A stretch of 48,644 nt of DNA from an uncultured bacterium (lineage in GTDB: Bacteria; Actinomycetota; Coriobacteriia; Coriobacteriales; Eggerthellaceae): positions 1-48,644 of the forward strand of contig CAJMPP010000016.1 in the NCBI GenBank assembly GCA_905215325.1, read 5' to 3'. The notes below the pieces were generated by a model. It was not told where the DNA came from. It worked only from the letters and a program-made list of their open reading frames with translations, and searched no databases. The position numbers were made by a program, and so were the translations under genes. This document shows, piece after piece, positions 35,767-44,923 of this stretch; the stretch's first letter is position 1, and every line of letters begins with the position of its first letter.

Positions 35767-36336
35767 ATGGCGTTGACCAGGAAGTTCCTCAAGGCTATGG
35801 GCATCGAGGACGAGAAGGCAGAGGAAATCATCTCGGCGCACGTCGAGACCGTGAACGGCCTCAAGGGCGAGCGCGACGACCTGCAGGAGCAGCTGGAGGC
35901 TGCCAAGCAGGCGCCAAAGCCCAAGGCCAAGCAGGCCGACCCGAAGCCCAACGAACCGGGCGAGAACCCCTACAAGGAGCAGCTGGAGGCCGAGAAGAAG
36001 GCCTTCGAGGATTACAAGGCGCAGGTCGAGGCGGAGAAGGCCGAGGAGCAGAAGCGCGGGCTCTACCGCGAGCTGCTGGCCGAGGCCGGCGTCGACCAGA
36101 AGCGCATCGACTCCGTGCTCAAGGTGTCCGACCTCTCCAAGGTAACGGTGAAGGACGGGGCCATCGAGGGGGCCGAGGACCTGGTGAACGGTATCAAGAG
36201 CGACTGGGCCGATTTCATCCCGGTCACCGAGACGAAGGGCGCGAGCGTGGCGAAGCCCCCGGCGGGCGGCGGCGGCAAGGCCGCCCCGAAGACGCTGCGC
36301 GACGCGCTGCACGAGAGATACGAGCAGAAAGGCTAG
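35767..36336 (+). CDS. Capsid scaffolding protein (GP20-like)
   Basis: 189 residues. N-terminal MALTRKFLKAMGIEDEKAEEII, long charged coiled coil with Pro/Lys-rich interruption, then the conserved LYRELLAEAGVDQKRIDSVLK segment and a Gly/Lys-rich tail. Matches phage minor structural GP20 scaffolds, which guide assembly of the capsid protein encoded 3 bp later. GGAAACGGAG precedes the ATG. Confidence 0.88.
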   Translation: MALTRKFLKAMGIEDEKAEEIISAHVETVNGLKGERDDLQEQLEAAKQAPKPKAKQADPKPNEPGENPYKEQLEAEKKAFEDYKAQVEAEKAEEQKRGLYRELLAEAGVDQKRIDSVLKVSDLSKVTVKDGAIEGAEDLVNGIKSDWADFIPVTETKGASVAKPPAGGGGKAAPKTLRDALHERYEQKG

Positions 36337-36339
36337 CCC

Positions 36340-37335
36340 ATGGCTATCACCCTCGAAGAGGCAAAGGTCGGCATGGCCGACCACGTAGACCAGCAGGTCA
36401 TCGACACGTTCCAGCGTTCGTCCCTGCTGCTCGACCGCATGACGTTCGACAACGCCATCTCCCCCGGCACCGGCGGCTCCACGCTGGCGTACGGCTACAC
36501 CCAGCTCAAGACCCCGGCGACCGCCGGCGTCCGCGCCATCAACTCCGAGTACAAGGCGAACGAGGCGAAGCGCGAGAAGAAGACCGCGAACGCCGTCATC
36601 ATGGGCGGCTCGTTCCAGGTCGACCGCGTGCTGCAGAACACCTCCGGCGCCGTCGACGAGCTGGCCTTCCAGCTTGATCAGAAGGTCAAGGCGACCTCCA
36701 ACGAGTTCCACTACCTCGCCATCAACGGCAAGGCGGCCGGAACCGCCGCAACCGGCAAGCCCGACGGCACGTTCGACGGCCTGGCGAAGCTGCTCAGCGG
36801 CACCTCGAACGAGCTGGAGTCCTCCGTCGACGTCTCCGACGCAGACAAGATGTCGGCCAACGCCCAGGCGTTCCTGGACGAGATCGACAACCTGCTGTCG
36901 TTCGTCGACGGCGCCAACATCCTGATGATGAACGGCAAGATGCTGACGAAGTTCCGCGGTATCGCCCGCCGCGCCGGCTACTACGAGCGCACCAAGGACG
37001 ACGCCGGCCGCTACATCGAGACGTACAACGGCGTGCCCATCGTCGACCTGGGCAAGTACTTCAACGGCACGACCTCCGTCGACGCCATCGCCGACGTCGC
37101 GGCCGCATCCGGCAAGTTCGGCACGTCCGACATCTACGCCGCGTCCCTGGGCCTCGACGGCTTCCACGGCATCAGCCCCGTGGGAACCGGCCTCATCCAG
37201 TCCTTCATGCCCGACCTCGCGCAGCCCGGCGCGGTCAAGTCCGGCGAGGTCGAGCTGGTGGCCGGCGTCGTGCTCAAGAACACCCTCAAGGCCGGCGTGC
37301 TCAAGGGCATCGCCACCGCCCCGAAGCTGGCCTAG
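36340..37335 (+). CDS. Major capsid protein
   Basis: 331 residues. Directly follows the scaffold. SFQVDRVLQNTSGAVDELAF, the FHYLAINGKA segment, LDEIDNLLSFVDGANILMMN and GVPIVDLGKYFNG are typical of HK97-fold capsid proteins of Gram-positive siphophages. No N-terminal delta domain or protease gene is present, so separate scaffold use is expected. Highly GC-biased codons as for an abundantly made protein. Confidence 0.92.
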   Translation: MAITLEEAKVGMADHVDQQVIDTFQRSSLLLDRMTFDNAISPGTGGSTLAYGYTQLKTPATAGVRAINSEYKANEAKREKKTANAVIMGGSFQVDRVLQNTSGAVDELAFQLDQKVKATSNEFHYLAINGKAAGTAATGKPDGTFDGLAKLLSGTSNELESSVDVSDADKMSANAQAFLDEIDNLLSFVDGANILMMNGKMLTKFRGIARRAGYYERTKDDAGRYIETYNGVPIVDLGKYFNGTTSVDAIADVAAASGKFGTSDIYAASLGLDGFHGISPVGTGLIQSFMPDLAQPGAVKSGEVELVAGVVLKNTLKAGVLKGIATAPKLA

Positions 37336-37337
37336 CC

Positions 37338-37751
37338 ATGCTGGAGGCCGTTCTGCGGGCGCTCAACAACTGGTTCGAGTGCGACGGGCTGCGCGGCGAG
37401 TTCCGCATCGAGGGCGGGGCCATCGCGCTGCCCGAGGGCTTCCTGATGGACGGCCAGCGATTCCGCATCGTCGGGAGCGTGTTCAACGACGGCCTGCACA
37501 CGTGGCCCGCGACCGACCTGGCCGACGAGGAGTTCGACGGCCAGGTGTGGGCGCTGGCGGTGCCGAAGGCGGTCGTGGAGCTGTCCGAGGACGTGGCCGC
37601 GTGGGAGCAGGCGAACGGCGAGGCCGCGCGCAGCCCCATGCAGTCCGAGAGCTTCGGCGGCTACTCGTACAGCAAGGGCGGCTCCTCGTCCGCTTGCCCG
37701 TCGTGGCGAGAGGCGTTCCGGAGCGAGCTGGGGAGGTGGCGCAGGCTATGA
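37338..37751 (+). CDS. Head-tail connector-like protein
   Basis: 137 residues starting MLEAVLRALNNWFECDGLRG; beta-rich (EFRIEGGAIALPEGFLMDGQ, FRIVGSVFNDGLHTWP) and a final helix. Comparable proteins with the NWF start stand after the capsid gene in many Gram-positive phages and form part of the connector. Starts 2 bp after the capsid gene; ATGA overlap with the next. Confidence 0.75.
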   Translation: MLEAVLRALNNWFECDGLRGEFRIEGGAIALPEGFLMDGQRFRIVGSVFNDGLHTWPATDLADEEFDGQVWALAVPKAVVELSEDVAAWEQANGEAARSPMQSESFGGYSYSKGGSSSACPSWREAFRSELGRWRRL

Positions 37752-38077
37752 GGCTGTACGAGGGCATGGCGGAGCCGTGCCGCCTGCTGCGCCGCTCCGA
37801 GGCCGCCGACGGCGAGGGAGGCTTGGCGGTCGAGTACGCGGCGGCGGAGGAGTTCGCCGCCGCCATCGTCAAGGACTCCTCCGCCGAAGGCGCTCGGGCC
37901 GAGAAGCGCGGCGAGGAGGCCTCGTGGACGGTGACGGGGACGCTGCCGCTGGCGTACGGCGACGTCATCGAGCGCGCCGACGGCTCGCGCCTGCGCGTCG
38001 TGAGCGGGCAGGTGTCCGCGCCGGCCATCGCGTCGTTCGGGTTCCGCCAGTGCAAGGCGGTGTCGTTCGATGGCTAG
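37748..38077 (+). CDS. Probable head-closure/connector protein
   Basis: 109 residues; beta-barrel-like ending with GDVIERADGSRLRVVSGQV, similar in size and placement to head-closure proteins (gp16-like). Start overlaps the previous stop; the end overlaps the next gene by 8 bp. No direct motif, so the call rests mainly on gene order. Confidence 0.6.
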   Translation: MRLYEGMAEPCRLLRRSEAADGEGGLAVEYAAAEEFAAAIVKDSSAEGARAEKRGEEASWTVTGTLPLAYGDVIERADGSRLRVVSGQVSAPAIASFGFRQCKAVSFDG

Positions 38078-38444
38078 CAAGGCGGCGGCGTTCCACGCGT
38101 GGGCCTCCGGGTTCGGCATCCCGGCGTATCCGGCGGCATCCGTGCCCCAGGAAGCGCGGATGCCGTACCTGACGTACTCGTTCGGGTCGGCGGCCTGGGG
38201 CGATGAGCCCTTCGCGGCCGAGGCCGACCTGTGGTATCCGGCCGAATCGGGCGAGGCCGCGCCCAACGCCAAGGCCGAGGAGATAGGCGCGGCGCTGGGA
38301 GACTGCGGCAGCGTGCTGCGCTGCGACGGCGGGGCCATGCGCGTGCTGCGCGGCTCGCCGTTCTGGCAGGCGCTCCGCGACGAGGACCCGGCCGTGCTGC
38401 GGCGGTTCGTCAACCTGGATATCGAGTTCTACACCAACGACTAG
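38070..38444 (+). CDS. Probable tail terminator / minor capsid protein
   Basis: 124 residues. PYLTYSFGSAAWGDEPF followed by DLWYPAES, and the end FVNLDIEFYTND are usual for the small proteins that cap the tail tube before the major tail protein gene. Placement directly before the tail-tube gene fits. Specific subfamily not certain. Confidence 0.65.
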   Translation: MASKAAAFHAWASGFGIPAYPAASVPQEARMPYLTYSFGSAAWGDEPFAAEADLWYPAESGEAAPNAKAEEIGAALGDCGSVLRCDGGAMRVLRGSPFWQALRDEDPAVLRRFVNLDIEFYTND

Positions 38445-38455
38445 AAAGGGGTCCC

Positions 38456-39070
38456 GTGAGCGGATTCAACAAGATCACGGCAGACGCGTTCGAGAAGCTG
38501 CAGTTCGGCGCGGGCATCGTCTGCAAGACGTTCGACCCGGCGAAGCCTGCGGCGGTCGCGGACGAGAACATCCTGTTCGCCACGTCCGGCGGCATCAAGT
38601 TCGAGGCCAAGCCGACCTACACCGACTACGGCGAGGACATCGACAACTGCCCGAAGAACATGAAGGAGCTGAAGCGCCTCGACAACTGGGAGGCGACGCT
38701 CTCCGGCACCGCGCTGACCATCGACACGGCCTCCGCCACGCAGGTGACGGGAGCCGCCGACGCCTCCGGGAACAAGGTCGCGCCGCGCAACGACGTGAAG
38801 CTGACCGACTTCTCCGACGTGTGGTGGGTCGGCAACTACGGCGAGGACGGCTGCGCGGCCGCCCACCTCATCAACGCGCTGTCAACCGACGGCTTCAGCC
38901 TGCAGACCGGCGACAAGGCGAAGGGCCAGTTCCCGTTCGCGTTCACCGGCCACTACAGCATCGACAGCCAGGACACGCCGCCGTTCGAGCTGTACATCGT
39001 GAAGACCTCGACCGCTGTGGCCCATGCGGCCGATGAGGGCTCCGCGTCCGACGAGGAGGCGGTGGCCTGA
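38456..39070 (+). CDS. Major tail (tube) protein
   Basis: 204 residues from GTG 38456 (GAAAGGGG upstream). FEKLQFGAGIVCKTF, GGIKFEAKPTYTDYGEDIDN and ALSTDGFSLQTGDKAKGQFPF resemble siphophage tail-tube proteins. It lies between the tail-terminator-like gene and the G/GT pair, its usual place. The acidic end (SASDEEAVA) may be flexible. Confidence 0.85.
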   Translation: MSGFNKITADAFEKLQFGAGIVCKTFDPAKPAAVADENILFATSGGIKFEAKPTYTDYGEDIDNCPKNMKELKRLDNWEATLSGTALTIDTASATQVTGAADASGNKVAPRNDVKLTDFSDVWWVGNYGEDGCAAAHLINALSTDGFSLQTGDKAKGQFPFAFTGHYSIDSQDTPPFELYIVKTSTAVAHAADEGSASDEEAVA

Positions 39071-39438
39071 TGCGCATCGACGAGCTGAGCGCCGACGAGT
39101 TCATGTCGGCCATGGCCTCGCTCGGCGAGGCGATCGAGGGGCTGGCCAAGAGCGACCTCGCGGAGACGTTCAAGGACGACGTGAAGGCGTTCCGCGCCGG
39201 AGACCGGTCGAACGCCGAGGGCTGGGCGGTCGACATGCTGGCCAAATACATCCCGGCGCTGCTCAAGGGCAACGTCGGAGACCTGTACGCAATCCTTGCG
39301 GCGTGCGACGGGCAGACCGTCGAGGAGTACAAGGCCTGCTTCACCCCGAAGAAGCTCATGGCCGACGTCGCGGCGCTCAAGGCCGCGCTCGGCGAGGGCG
39401 GAGCCTTGAAGGAGCTGGCGGCGCCTTTTTTCGGCTAG
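39070..39438 (+). CDS. Tail assembly chaperone, gpG-like
   Basis: 122 residues, acidic helical protein (MRIDELSADEFMSAMASLGE ... CFTPKKLMADVAAL) ending PFFG. Its ATG overlaps the tail-tube stop. It is the shorter product of a G/GT pair: at its end a slippery T TTT TTC allows a -1 shift into the next frame. Chaperones of this type hold the tape measure before tube assembly. Confidence 0.85.
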   Translation: MRIDELSADEFMSAMASLGEAIEGLAKSDLAETFKDDVKAFRAGDRSNAEGWAVDMLAKYIPALLKGNVGDLYAILAACDGQTVEEYKACFTPKKLMADVAALKAALGEGGALKELAAPFFG

Positions 39439-39725
39439 CCGCCGATAAGGGAGGGCCGCTCTGGCTCTACCTGGGCGAGTACAGCGGCCCGCGCCGCCTC
39501 CGCCCGTTCATGGCGTATGCGGTCGCGCGCTACAGGCGCGACTCCGACGAGGCCGCGTACCGGACGTACGTGACCGAGGGGATTCGGGGGCTGCTGGGCG
39601 GCGGAGAGCTGCCGAGCTGGGCGGAGCTCGTCCGCCCGAGCAGGCCCGCCGAGCGCCTGACGGGGCGGCAGCTGGCGGACAGCGTGCTGGAGCGGTTGGC
39701 GAAGCTTGGAGGTGATGGAGATTAA
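39070..39725 (+). CDS. Tail assembly chaperone, gpGT-like -1 frameshift product
   Basis: Translation shifting -1 at 39426-39432 continues from PFF into RLAADKGGPLWLYLGEYSG and on to a stop at 39725, adding a 98-residue basic domain (MAYAVARYRRDSDEAAYRTY; PSWAELVRPS). The downstream frame is open across the junction and has no good start of its own, which supports a programmed shift. The T-like domain would bind tail-tube subunits. It overlaps the tape measure start. Confidence 0.85.
39426..39432 (+). other. -1 ribosomal frameshift slippery site
   Basis: T TTT TTC in the zero frame of the gpG-like gene, two codons before its stop TAG, within a run of six T followed by C. Both tRNA anticodons re-pair after a -1 slip (TTT TTT). 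Confidence 0.85.
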
Positions 39726-41973
39726 CCTGCTGGACCTCATGGTCAAGGTCGGAATCGAAGACAAGGCGACGAGCGGCGTCGAGAAGGTGGCGTCGAAGGT
39801 CAAGGGCGCGTTCGGGGCAATCGGCAAGACCGCTGCGGCCGGCGTCGCGGCGGCGGCCACGGCGGTCGGCGCGCTCGGCAGCCAGGCGCTCGGCATGTAC
39901 GCGAGCTACGAGCAGAACGTCGGCGGCGTCCAGAAGCTCTTCGGCAACATGGGCAAGTCCCTCGAAGAGTACGCCTCCCTGACCGGGCAGTCCACCGACG
40001 AATGCGCCGGTAAGTGGCAGCAGCTGGAGCAGGCCCAGACGACGGTGCTGTCGAACGCGGGCAACGCCTGGCAGACGGCCGGCATGAGCGCGAACCAGTA
40101 CATGGAGCAGGTCACCGGCTTCTCCGCCGCGTTGATAACGTCGCTCGGCAACGACACGAACGCCGCAGCCGGCTACGCCAACATGGCGATGGTCGACATG
40201 AGCGACAACGCGAACACCTTCGGCACGGACATGCAGTCCCTGCAATGGGCCTACCAGGGCTTCGCGAAGCAGAACTACACGATGCTGGACAACCTCAAGC
40301 TCGGCTACGGCGGCACCAAGGAGGAGATGGAGCGCCTCATCTCCGACGCCAACCGCGTCAAGGAGGCCAACGGCGAGATGGCCGACCTGTCCATCGACTC
40401 GTTCGCCGACGTGACCGAGGCCATCCACATCATCCAGGAGCAGATGAACATCTCCGGGACCACGGCGCGCGAGGCTGCGACCACTATCGAGGGCAGCGTG
40501 AACTCGATGAAGGCGGCGTGGGAGAACTGGCTGACCGGACTGGGCGACGACTCCGCCGACATACAGCAGCTGACCGAGAACCTGGTGGGGAGCTTCGAGA
40601 CGGCGGCGGGCAACGTGGTGCCGCGCATGGCGGTCATCATCGGCACGCTGATAGGCCAGGTTCCCGGGCTGGTCTCGCAGCTGGGGCCGGTTGCGGCGCA
40701 GGCCGTCGGCGATATCTTCGCGGAGGCGCTGAGGGGCATCTACGACGCCCTGCCGTCCGAGGCGCAGCAGAAGGTCGACGAGATAGCGTTGCAGTTCAAG
40801 GGCAGCGGCCTGGCGGAGTCGCTGTCGGGGTTCCTGGGGACGATAGCGGACTTCGGCGCGCGGGCTGCCGACGGCATAGGCCAGCTGGCATCGAAGTTCG
40901 ACGCGTTCAGCTACATGGAGGGCCAGGCGGCCATACTCGACACGGTGGGCGCGTTCTTGGAGAGCATCGCCGACACGGCCAGCGAATACCTGGCGCCGGC
41001 GCTTGAGTTCCTCGGAGACCGCTTCGAGGAGCTGCACGTGGCGATAGGCGAGGCCCAGGTGTGGCTGGAGCCCATAGCGTCGTTCCTGGGCGAGGTGTTC
41101 GTGACCGTCCTCGTTGCGCTGGCCGATTCGGTATCGGCCGTCGTGGCCGTCGTCACGGGCCTCATCGAGGCGATAACGGCCGTGGTCGAGTTCTTCATGG
41201 CCGCCCCCGCGAGCATCGAGGCGTTCGTGGCATCGGTCGCCGGGTTCATCGGGCAGCTGCCCGGAATCGTGGGCGGCTTCCTGGCCTCGGTCATCGGTGC
41301 GGTCGCCGGATGGGTAGGCTCGATGGTCTCAGGCGCCGCTTCGGCGGGCTCGGGCTTCATCTCGTCAGTGGCGGGCTTCTTCTCGCAGCTGCCTGGCAAC
41401 GTGGCCGGGTTCCTGTCTTCCGTTATCGGGGCCGTAGCGGGATGGGCTGGACAGATGGCCTCCCAGGCGGCGCAGGCCGCGTCGAACTTCGGCTCAAGCC
41501 TCATCGACGGCCTCTACGGCATCGTGGGCTCGGCGATGAGCGCCGGCCAGGCCATCGTCCAGGGCGTCATCGACGGCATCACCGGGATGATAGGCGCCGC
41601 AGGCGAGGCCATCGGCAGCGTCGTGGACACGATCGCGAGCTACCTGCCCCATTCGCCGGCTAAGCGCGGGCCGTTCAGCGGCAAGGGCTGGACCCCGTAC
41701 AGCGGCAGGGCCATCGTGCAAGGCTTGGCGGAGGGCATCGAGGCTGCCGGCGACACCCCGACCGAGGCGATGGCCGGGGTCATGGGCCGCGTGCGCTCGG
41801 CAATCGGCGAAGGCGGCGCGAGCTTCGGGGGCTCCGTCTCGGTCGGCGCGTCCGGCGGGTCTGTCATCGCGTGGCTTGCGGCCAACCTGCCGGCAATCAT
41901 CGCGGAGTACACGCCCGTCATGGGCGAGAGGGACTTCGGCCGCAAGGTGCGAAAGGCGGTGGCGTATGCGTAG
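39706..41973 (+). CDS. Tape measure protein
   Basis: 755 residues if begun at TTG 39706; ATG 39715 (residue 4) is possible but its GGAGG is too close. N-terminal coiled region (DKATSGVEKVASKVKGAFG), the tape-measure core around 60-280 (QNVGGVQKLFGNMG; MSANQYMEQVTGFSAALI), then long hydrophobic stretches (370-640) and a C-terminal ATYLPHSP-like signature (IASYLPHSPAKRGPFSGKG). It sets tail length; by the rule of about 0.15 nm per residue the tail would be near 110 nm. Overlaps gpGT and the next gene. Confidence 0.93.
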   Translation: MEVMEINLLDLMVKVGIEDKATSGVEKVASKVKGAFGAIGKTAAAGVAAAATAVGALGSQALGMYASYEQNVGGVQKLFGNMGKSLEEYASLTGQSTDECAGKWQQLEQAQTTVLSNAGNAWQTAGMSANQYMEQVTGFSAALITSLGNDTNAAAGYANMAMVDMSDNANTFGTDMQSLQWAYQGFAKQNYTMLDNLKLGYGGTKEEMERLISDANRVKEANGEMADLSIDSFADVTEAIHIIQEQMNISGTTAREAATTIEGSVNSMKAAWENWLTGLGDDSADIQQLTENLVGSFETAAGNVVPRMAVIIGTLIGQVPGLVSQLGPVAAQAVGDIFAEALRGIYDALPSEAQQKVDEIALQFKGSGLAESLSGFLGTIADFGARAADGIGQLASKFDAFSYMEGQAAILDTVGAFLESIADTASEYLAPALEFLGDRFEELHVAIGEAQVWLEPIASFLGEVFVTVLVALADSVSAVVAVVTGLIEAITAVVEFFMAAPASIEAFVASVAGFIGQLPGIVGGFLASVIGAVAGWVGSMVSGAASAGSGFISSVAGFFSQLPGNVAGFLSSVIGAVAGWAGQMASQAAQAASNFGSSLIDGLYGIVGSAMSAGQAIVQGVIDGITGMIGAAGEAIGSVVDTIASYLPHSPAKRGPFSGKGWTPYSGRAIVQGLAEGIEAAGDTPTEAMAGVMGRVRSAIGEGGASFGGSVSVGASGGSVIAWLAANLPAIIAEYTPVMGERDFGRKVRKAVAYA

Positions 41974-42796
41974 CGACATCGCGTACGTCTCCGGCGTCGG
42001 AGGCGATGCATACAGCCTGAACGACGGCATCTACGTCGGCAGGCCGAGCGACCTCTTCAGCCGCGAGTGGTCGTACTCCGTCGGCTACGCGTCGGTCTCG
42101 TCCGTGACGAGGAAGGCGCGAACGGCGAAGCTCAAGGCATTCTTCGCCGACGTCGCGAAGGCCGATGCGTTTCGCCGGGCATGCGACCGCGACGTGGCCA
42201 GAGGCGTTGCCGGCACGCTGAGCGTCGACGGATGGTCGCAGCGGTGCATGGTGATGGAGTCGGCGGCCGACAAGGTCTCCGAAGGCTTCTTCACCGCCGA
42301 GCTGACCGTGGTGCTGCTCGACGGCGTGTGGCGCAAGGGCCACACGGTTCCGTTCGAGCTGCTCACCGCGACGGCGGGAGGCGGCGAGTTCCTGGACCTG
42401 CCGCACGACCTGCCGTACGACCTCGGCGTCCCGTCTGCAAGGAAATACGTCGACATAGCTGGGTGGGGCGCGGCTCCGCTGCGGTTCACCGTCTACGGGC
42501 CGTGCGTCAACCCGGCAATTCGCATCGACGGAAACTGGTTCCGCGTCGACGTGACCGTCCCCGACGGCGGGTACATGGTGGTCGACCCTCTGGCAACGCC
42601 GCGCTCGGTGACCGTCGTCGGGCCTGACGGCTCTGTCACGGACGCGTTTCCCAAGGCGCGGCGAGGGGACGGGCTGGGCGGCGGCGAGTACGTCTTCCAG
42701 CCGGTGCGGCCCGGCACCCACGAGGTCGAGTGGGACCGCTCGTTCGGGTTCGACCTCACATGGTACGAGGAGGAGGGGGAGCCGCCATGGTCCTAG
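41966..42796 (+). CDS. Distal tail protein (Dit-like)
   Basis: 276 residues. YVSGVGGDAYSLNDGIYVGR and REWSYSVGYASVSSV open the ring domain; the C-terminal galectin-like half has PLRFTVYGPCVNPAIRIDGN and GGYMVVDPLATPRSV, as in siphophage Dit proteins (family Sipho_tail). Forms the hub between tail tube and fibre. ATG overlaps the tape measure stop; its end overlaps the next gene by 10 bp. Confidence 0.85.
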   Translation: MRSDIAYVSGVGGDAYSLNDGIYVGRPSDLFSREWSYSVGYASVSSVTRKARTAKLKAFFADVAKADAFRRACDRDVARGVAGTLSVDGWSQRCMVMESAADKVSEGFFTAELTVVLLDGVWRKGHTVPFELLTATAGGGEFLDLPHDLPYDLGVPSARKYVDIAGWGAAPLRFTVYGPCVNPAIRIDGNWFRVDVTVPDGGYMVVDPLATPRSVTVVGPDGSVTDAFPKARRGDGLGGGEYVFQPVRPGTHEVEWDRSFGFDLTWYEEEGEPPWS

Positions 42797-44922
42797 TCGT
42801 CTACGACGCGAAGCTCGGCAACGTCCGCGAGCTGCAAGACTTCGAGCTCGACCTGGCGTTCGGCAGCGACGAGAACTCGTTCGAGCTGGCCTGCGCCCCG
42901 AATCTCGCGCCGGAAGCCGGCCAGCACGTGTTCGTCGACGGCACGGAATACGGCGGGATCGTGGACGAGGTGGGCTACGACGCGGGCCGCGAGGCGTCGG
43001 GCACCGTCACGTGCAAGGGCCGCACCTGGCACGGCGTCCTGGCGGGCAAGCGCCTGCTGCCGAACTCCGGCAGCGGCTACCTGTCCGTGAGCGGCAAAGC
43101 GGGCGCCGTCCTGGCCTCGCTCATCTCCCGCATGGGGCTGTCCGGGCTGTTCTCCGCCGCTTCCGACGGCGCGGCGGTCAGCTACACCTTCGAGCGCTTC
43201 TGCGACGGCTACGACGGCCTCAAGTCCATGGCGAAGGCCAACGGCCGCAAGCTGTCGATGCGCCGCAAGGGGAGCAAGGTGGAGCTGTCCATGCCTCCGG
43301 CGGTCGACTATGCGAACAAGGTGGACAGCGACCTGCTGGACTTCGCGCTTACAAGCGTCCACCGCTGCGTGAACCACCTGGTCTGCGTCGGCACGGGCGA
43401 GCTGGAAAACCGCGCGGTCATCCACTTTTTCGCAGACGAGGCGGGCAACGTAGGCCACACGCAGACGCTGTTCGGCGTGGACGAGATAGCGGCGCTCTAC
43501 GACTACAGCAATGCCGACGAGGAGAAGCTGGAGGAGGAGGGCCGCAAGAAGCTCAAGGAGTACCAGACGCGCGGCAGCGTCGAGGTCGACGTCCACGAGG
43601 ACATAGACGTGGACGTGGGCGACGTGGTCTCGGCGCGCGACAACGCGCACGGGCGCACGGTGTCGGCGACCGTGGCCAAGAAGCTCGTCAAGGTCTCGCG
43701 CGGCACGGCCACGTACAGCTACGAGGTCGGCTCCGACACCACGACCAAGACCAGCAGCAGCGGCAAGGCGGAGGGCGGAGGAGGCCACGCGTACCTGGCC
43801 GGCAAGGGCCTGACGCTTTCCAACTACACCTTCAGCGCGGAAGTCGATTCCGAGGCTTTGGCGGCGGTGGAGGCCAAGGCCGAAAAGGCCGCGACCGACG
43901 CTTCGAGCTCCTTGCAGACCTGGGCGCAGGCGGGCATCGCGATGGGCGGGGTCTCCACGCTCGCGGAGGGCGCGAAGGCCACCGCGTCGCTTTCCGGCGA
44001 GGGCCTGAAGAAGACGCTCTCGCTGGGCATCCCGCGCGGCGCCACGGGCATGCGAGGCCCGAAGGGCGAGACCGGCGCCACGGGCGAGCGAGGCCCGCAG
44101 GGCTTGCAGGGCGAGAAGGGAGAGCGCGGCCCGCAAGGCGAAATCGGCCCCAAGGGCGCGACGGGCGCGACGGGTCCGCAAGGCCCGAAGGGGGATGCCG
44201 GCGAGCAAGGCCCGCAGGGCATCCAGGGGAAGCAGGGGCCGCAAGGCGTCAAGGGCGAGCAGGGAGAGCGCGGCCCGCAGGGCCTGCAAGGCGTCCAAGG
44301 CCCCAAGGGCGACACCGGCGACGGCTTTTCCATCTCGAAGGTGTACGCCAGCTACGAGGCGATGCAGGCGGGGTGGAAGGCCGATGGCGTGAAGGTCGGC
44401 GGCTTCGCCGTCATCGGCTCGGACGTGGAGGACCCGCACAACGCCGAGCTCTACGTCAAGGGCGCGAGCGGCTACTCGCTCATCGCCGACATGAGCGGCG
44501 CCACGGGCGTCAAGGGCGAGCAGGGCCCCATCGGCCCGCAAGGCCCAATCGGCGCCACGGGCGCGGCGGGAGCAGCGGGGCCGCAGGGCCCGAAGGGCGC
44601 CGCAGGAGCCACGGGGCCGCAAGGCCCGCAAGGCCCGCAAGGCCCAGCGGGAGCCACGGGCGCGAAGGGTGCCACTGGGGCCAATGGCCCGCAAGGCGTC
44701 AAGGGCGAGCAGGGAGAGCGCGGCCCGCAGGGCATCCAAGGGCCGAAGGGCGAGAAGGGCGAGCGAGGCGATTCGGGCGTGACCGCGCCGTTGTCCGGCT
44801 TCTTCTCGCTCACTGTGGACGCCGACGGCAACCTGTGGGCGCACGCCGCCGACGGGGCATCCGCGCCGCCGTTCTCCTACGACGAGACCACTGGCGAGCT
44901 GTATTACGAGATAGGTGAGTGA
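42787..44922 (+). CDS. Tail-associated protein (Tal-like) with two collagen-like segments
   Basis: 711 residues. Residues 1-330 match the baseplate hub/Tal N-terminal fold (VYDAKLGNVRELQDFE; GVLAGKRLLPNSGSGYLSVS; HRCVNHLVCVGTGE; VGDVVSARDNAHGRTVSATV). A coiled region at 355-410 leads to 32 Gly-X-Y triplets (418-513), a small globular module (514-570), 31 more triplets (571-663) and a short C-terminal tip. The collagen repeats would form a trimeric stalk that holds receptor-binding parts. The repeated DNA is prone to expansion and contraction. Start overlaps Dit. Confidence 0.88.
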   Translation: MVLVVYDAKLGNVRELQDFELDLAFGSDENSFELACAPNLAPEAGQHVFVDGTEYGGIVDEVGYDAGREASGTVTCKGRTWHGVLAGKRLLPNSGSGYLSVSGKAGAVLASLISRMGLSGLFSAASDGAAVSYTFERFCDGYDGLKSMAKANGRKLSMRRKGSKVELSMPPAVDYANKVDSDLLDFALTSVHRCVNHLVCVGTGELENRAVIHFFADEAGNVGHTQTLFGVDEIAALYDYSNADEEKLEEEGRKKLKEYQTRGSVEVDVHEDIDVDVGDVVSARDNAHGRTVSATVAKKLVKVSRGTATYSYEVGSDTTTKTSSSGKAEGGGGHAYLAGKGLTLSNYTFSAEVDSEALAAVEAKAEKAATDASSSLQTWAQAGIAMGGVSTLAEGAKATASLSGEGLKKTLSLGIPRGATGMRGPKGETGATGERGPQGLQGEKGERGPQGEIGPKGATGATGPQGPKGDAGEQGPQGIQGKQGPQGVKGEQGERGPQGLQGVQGPKGDTGDGFSISKVYASYEAMQAGWKADGVKVGGFAVIGSDVEDPHNAELYVKGASGYSLIADMSGATGVKGEQGPIGPQGPIGATGAAGAAGPQGPKGAAGATGPQGPQGPQGPAGATGAKGATGANGPQGVKGEQGERGPQGIQGPKGEKGERGDSGVTAPLSGFFSLTVDADGNLWAHAADGASAPPFSYDETTGELYYEIGE

Positions 44923-44923
44923 C

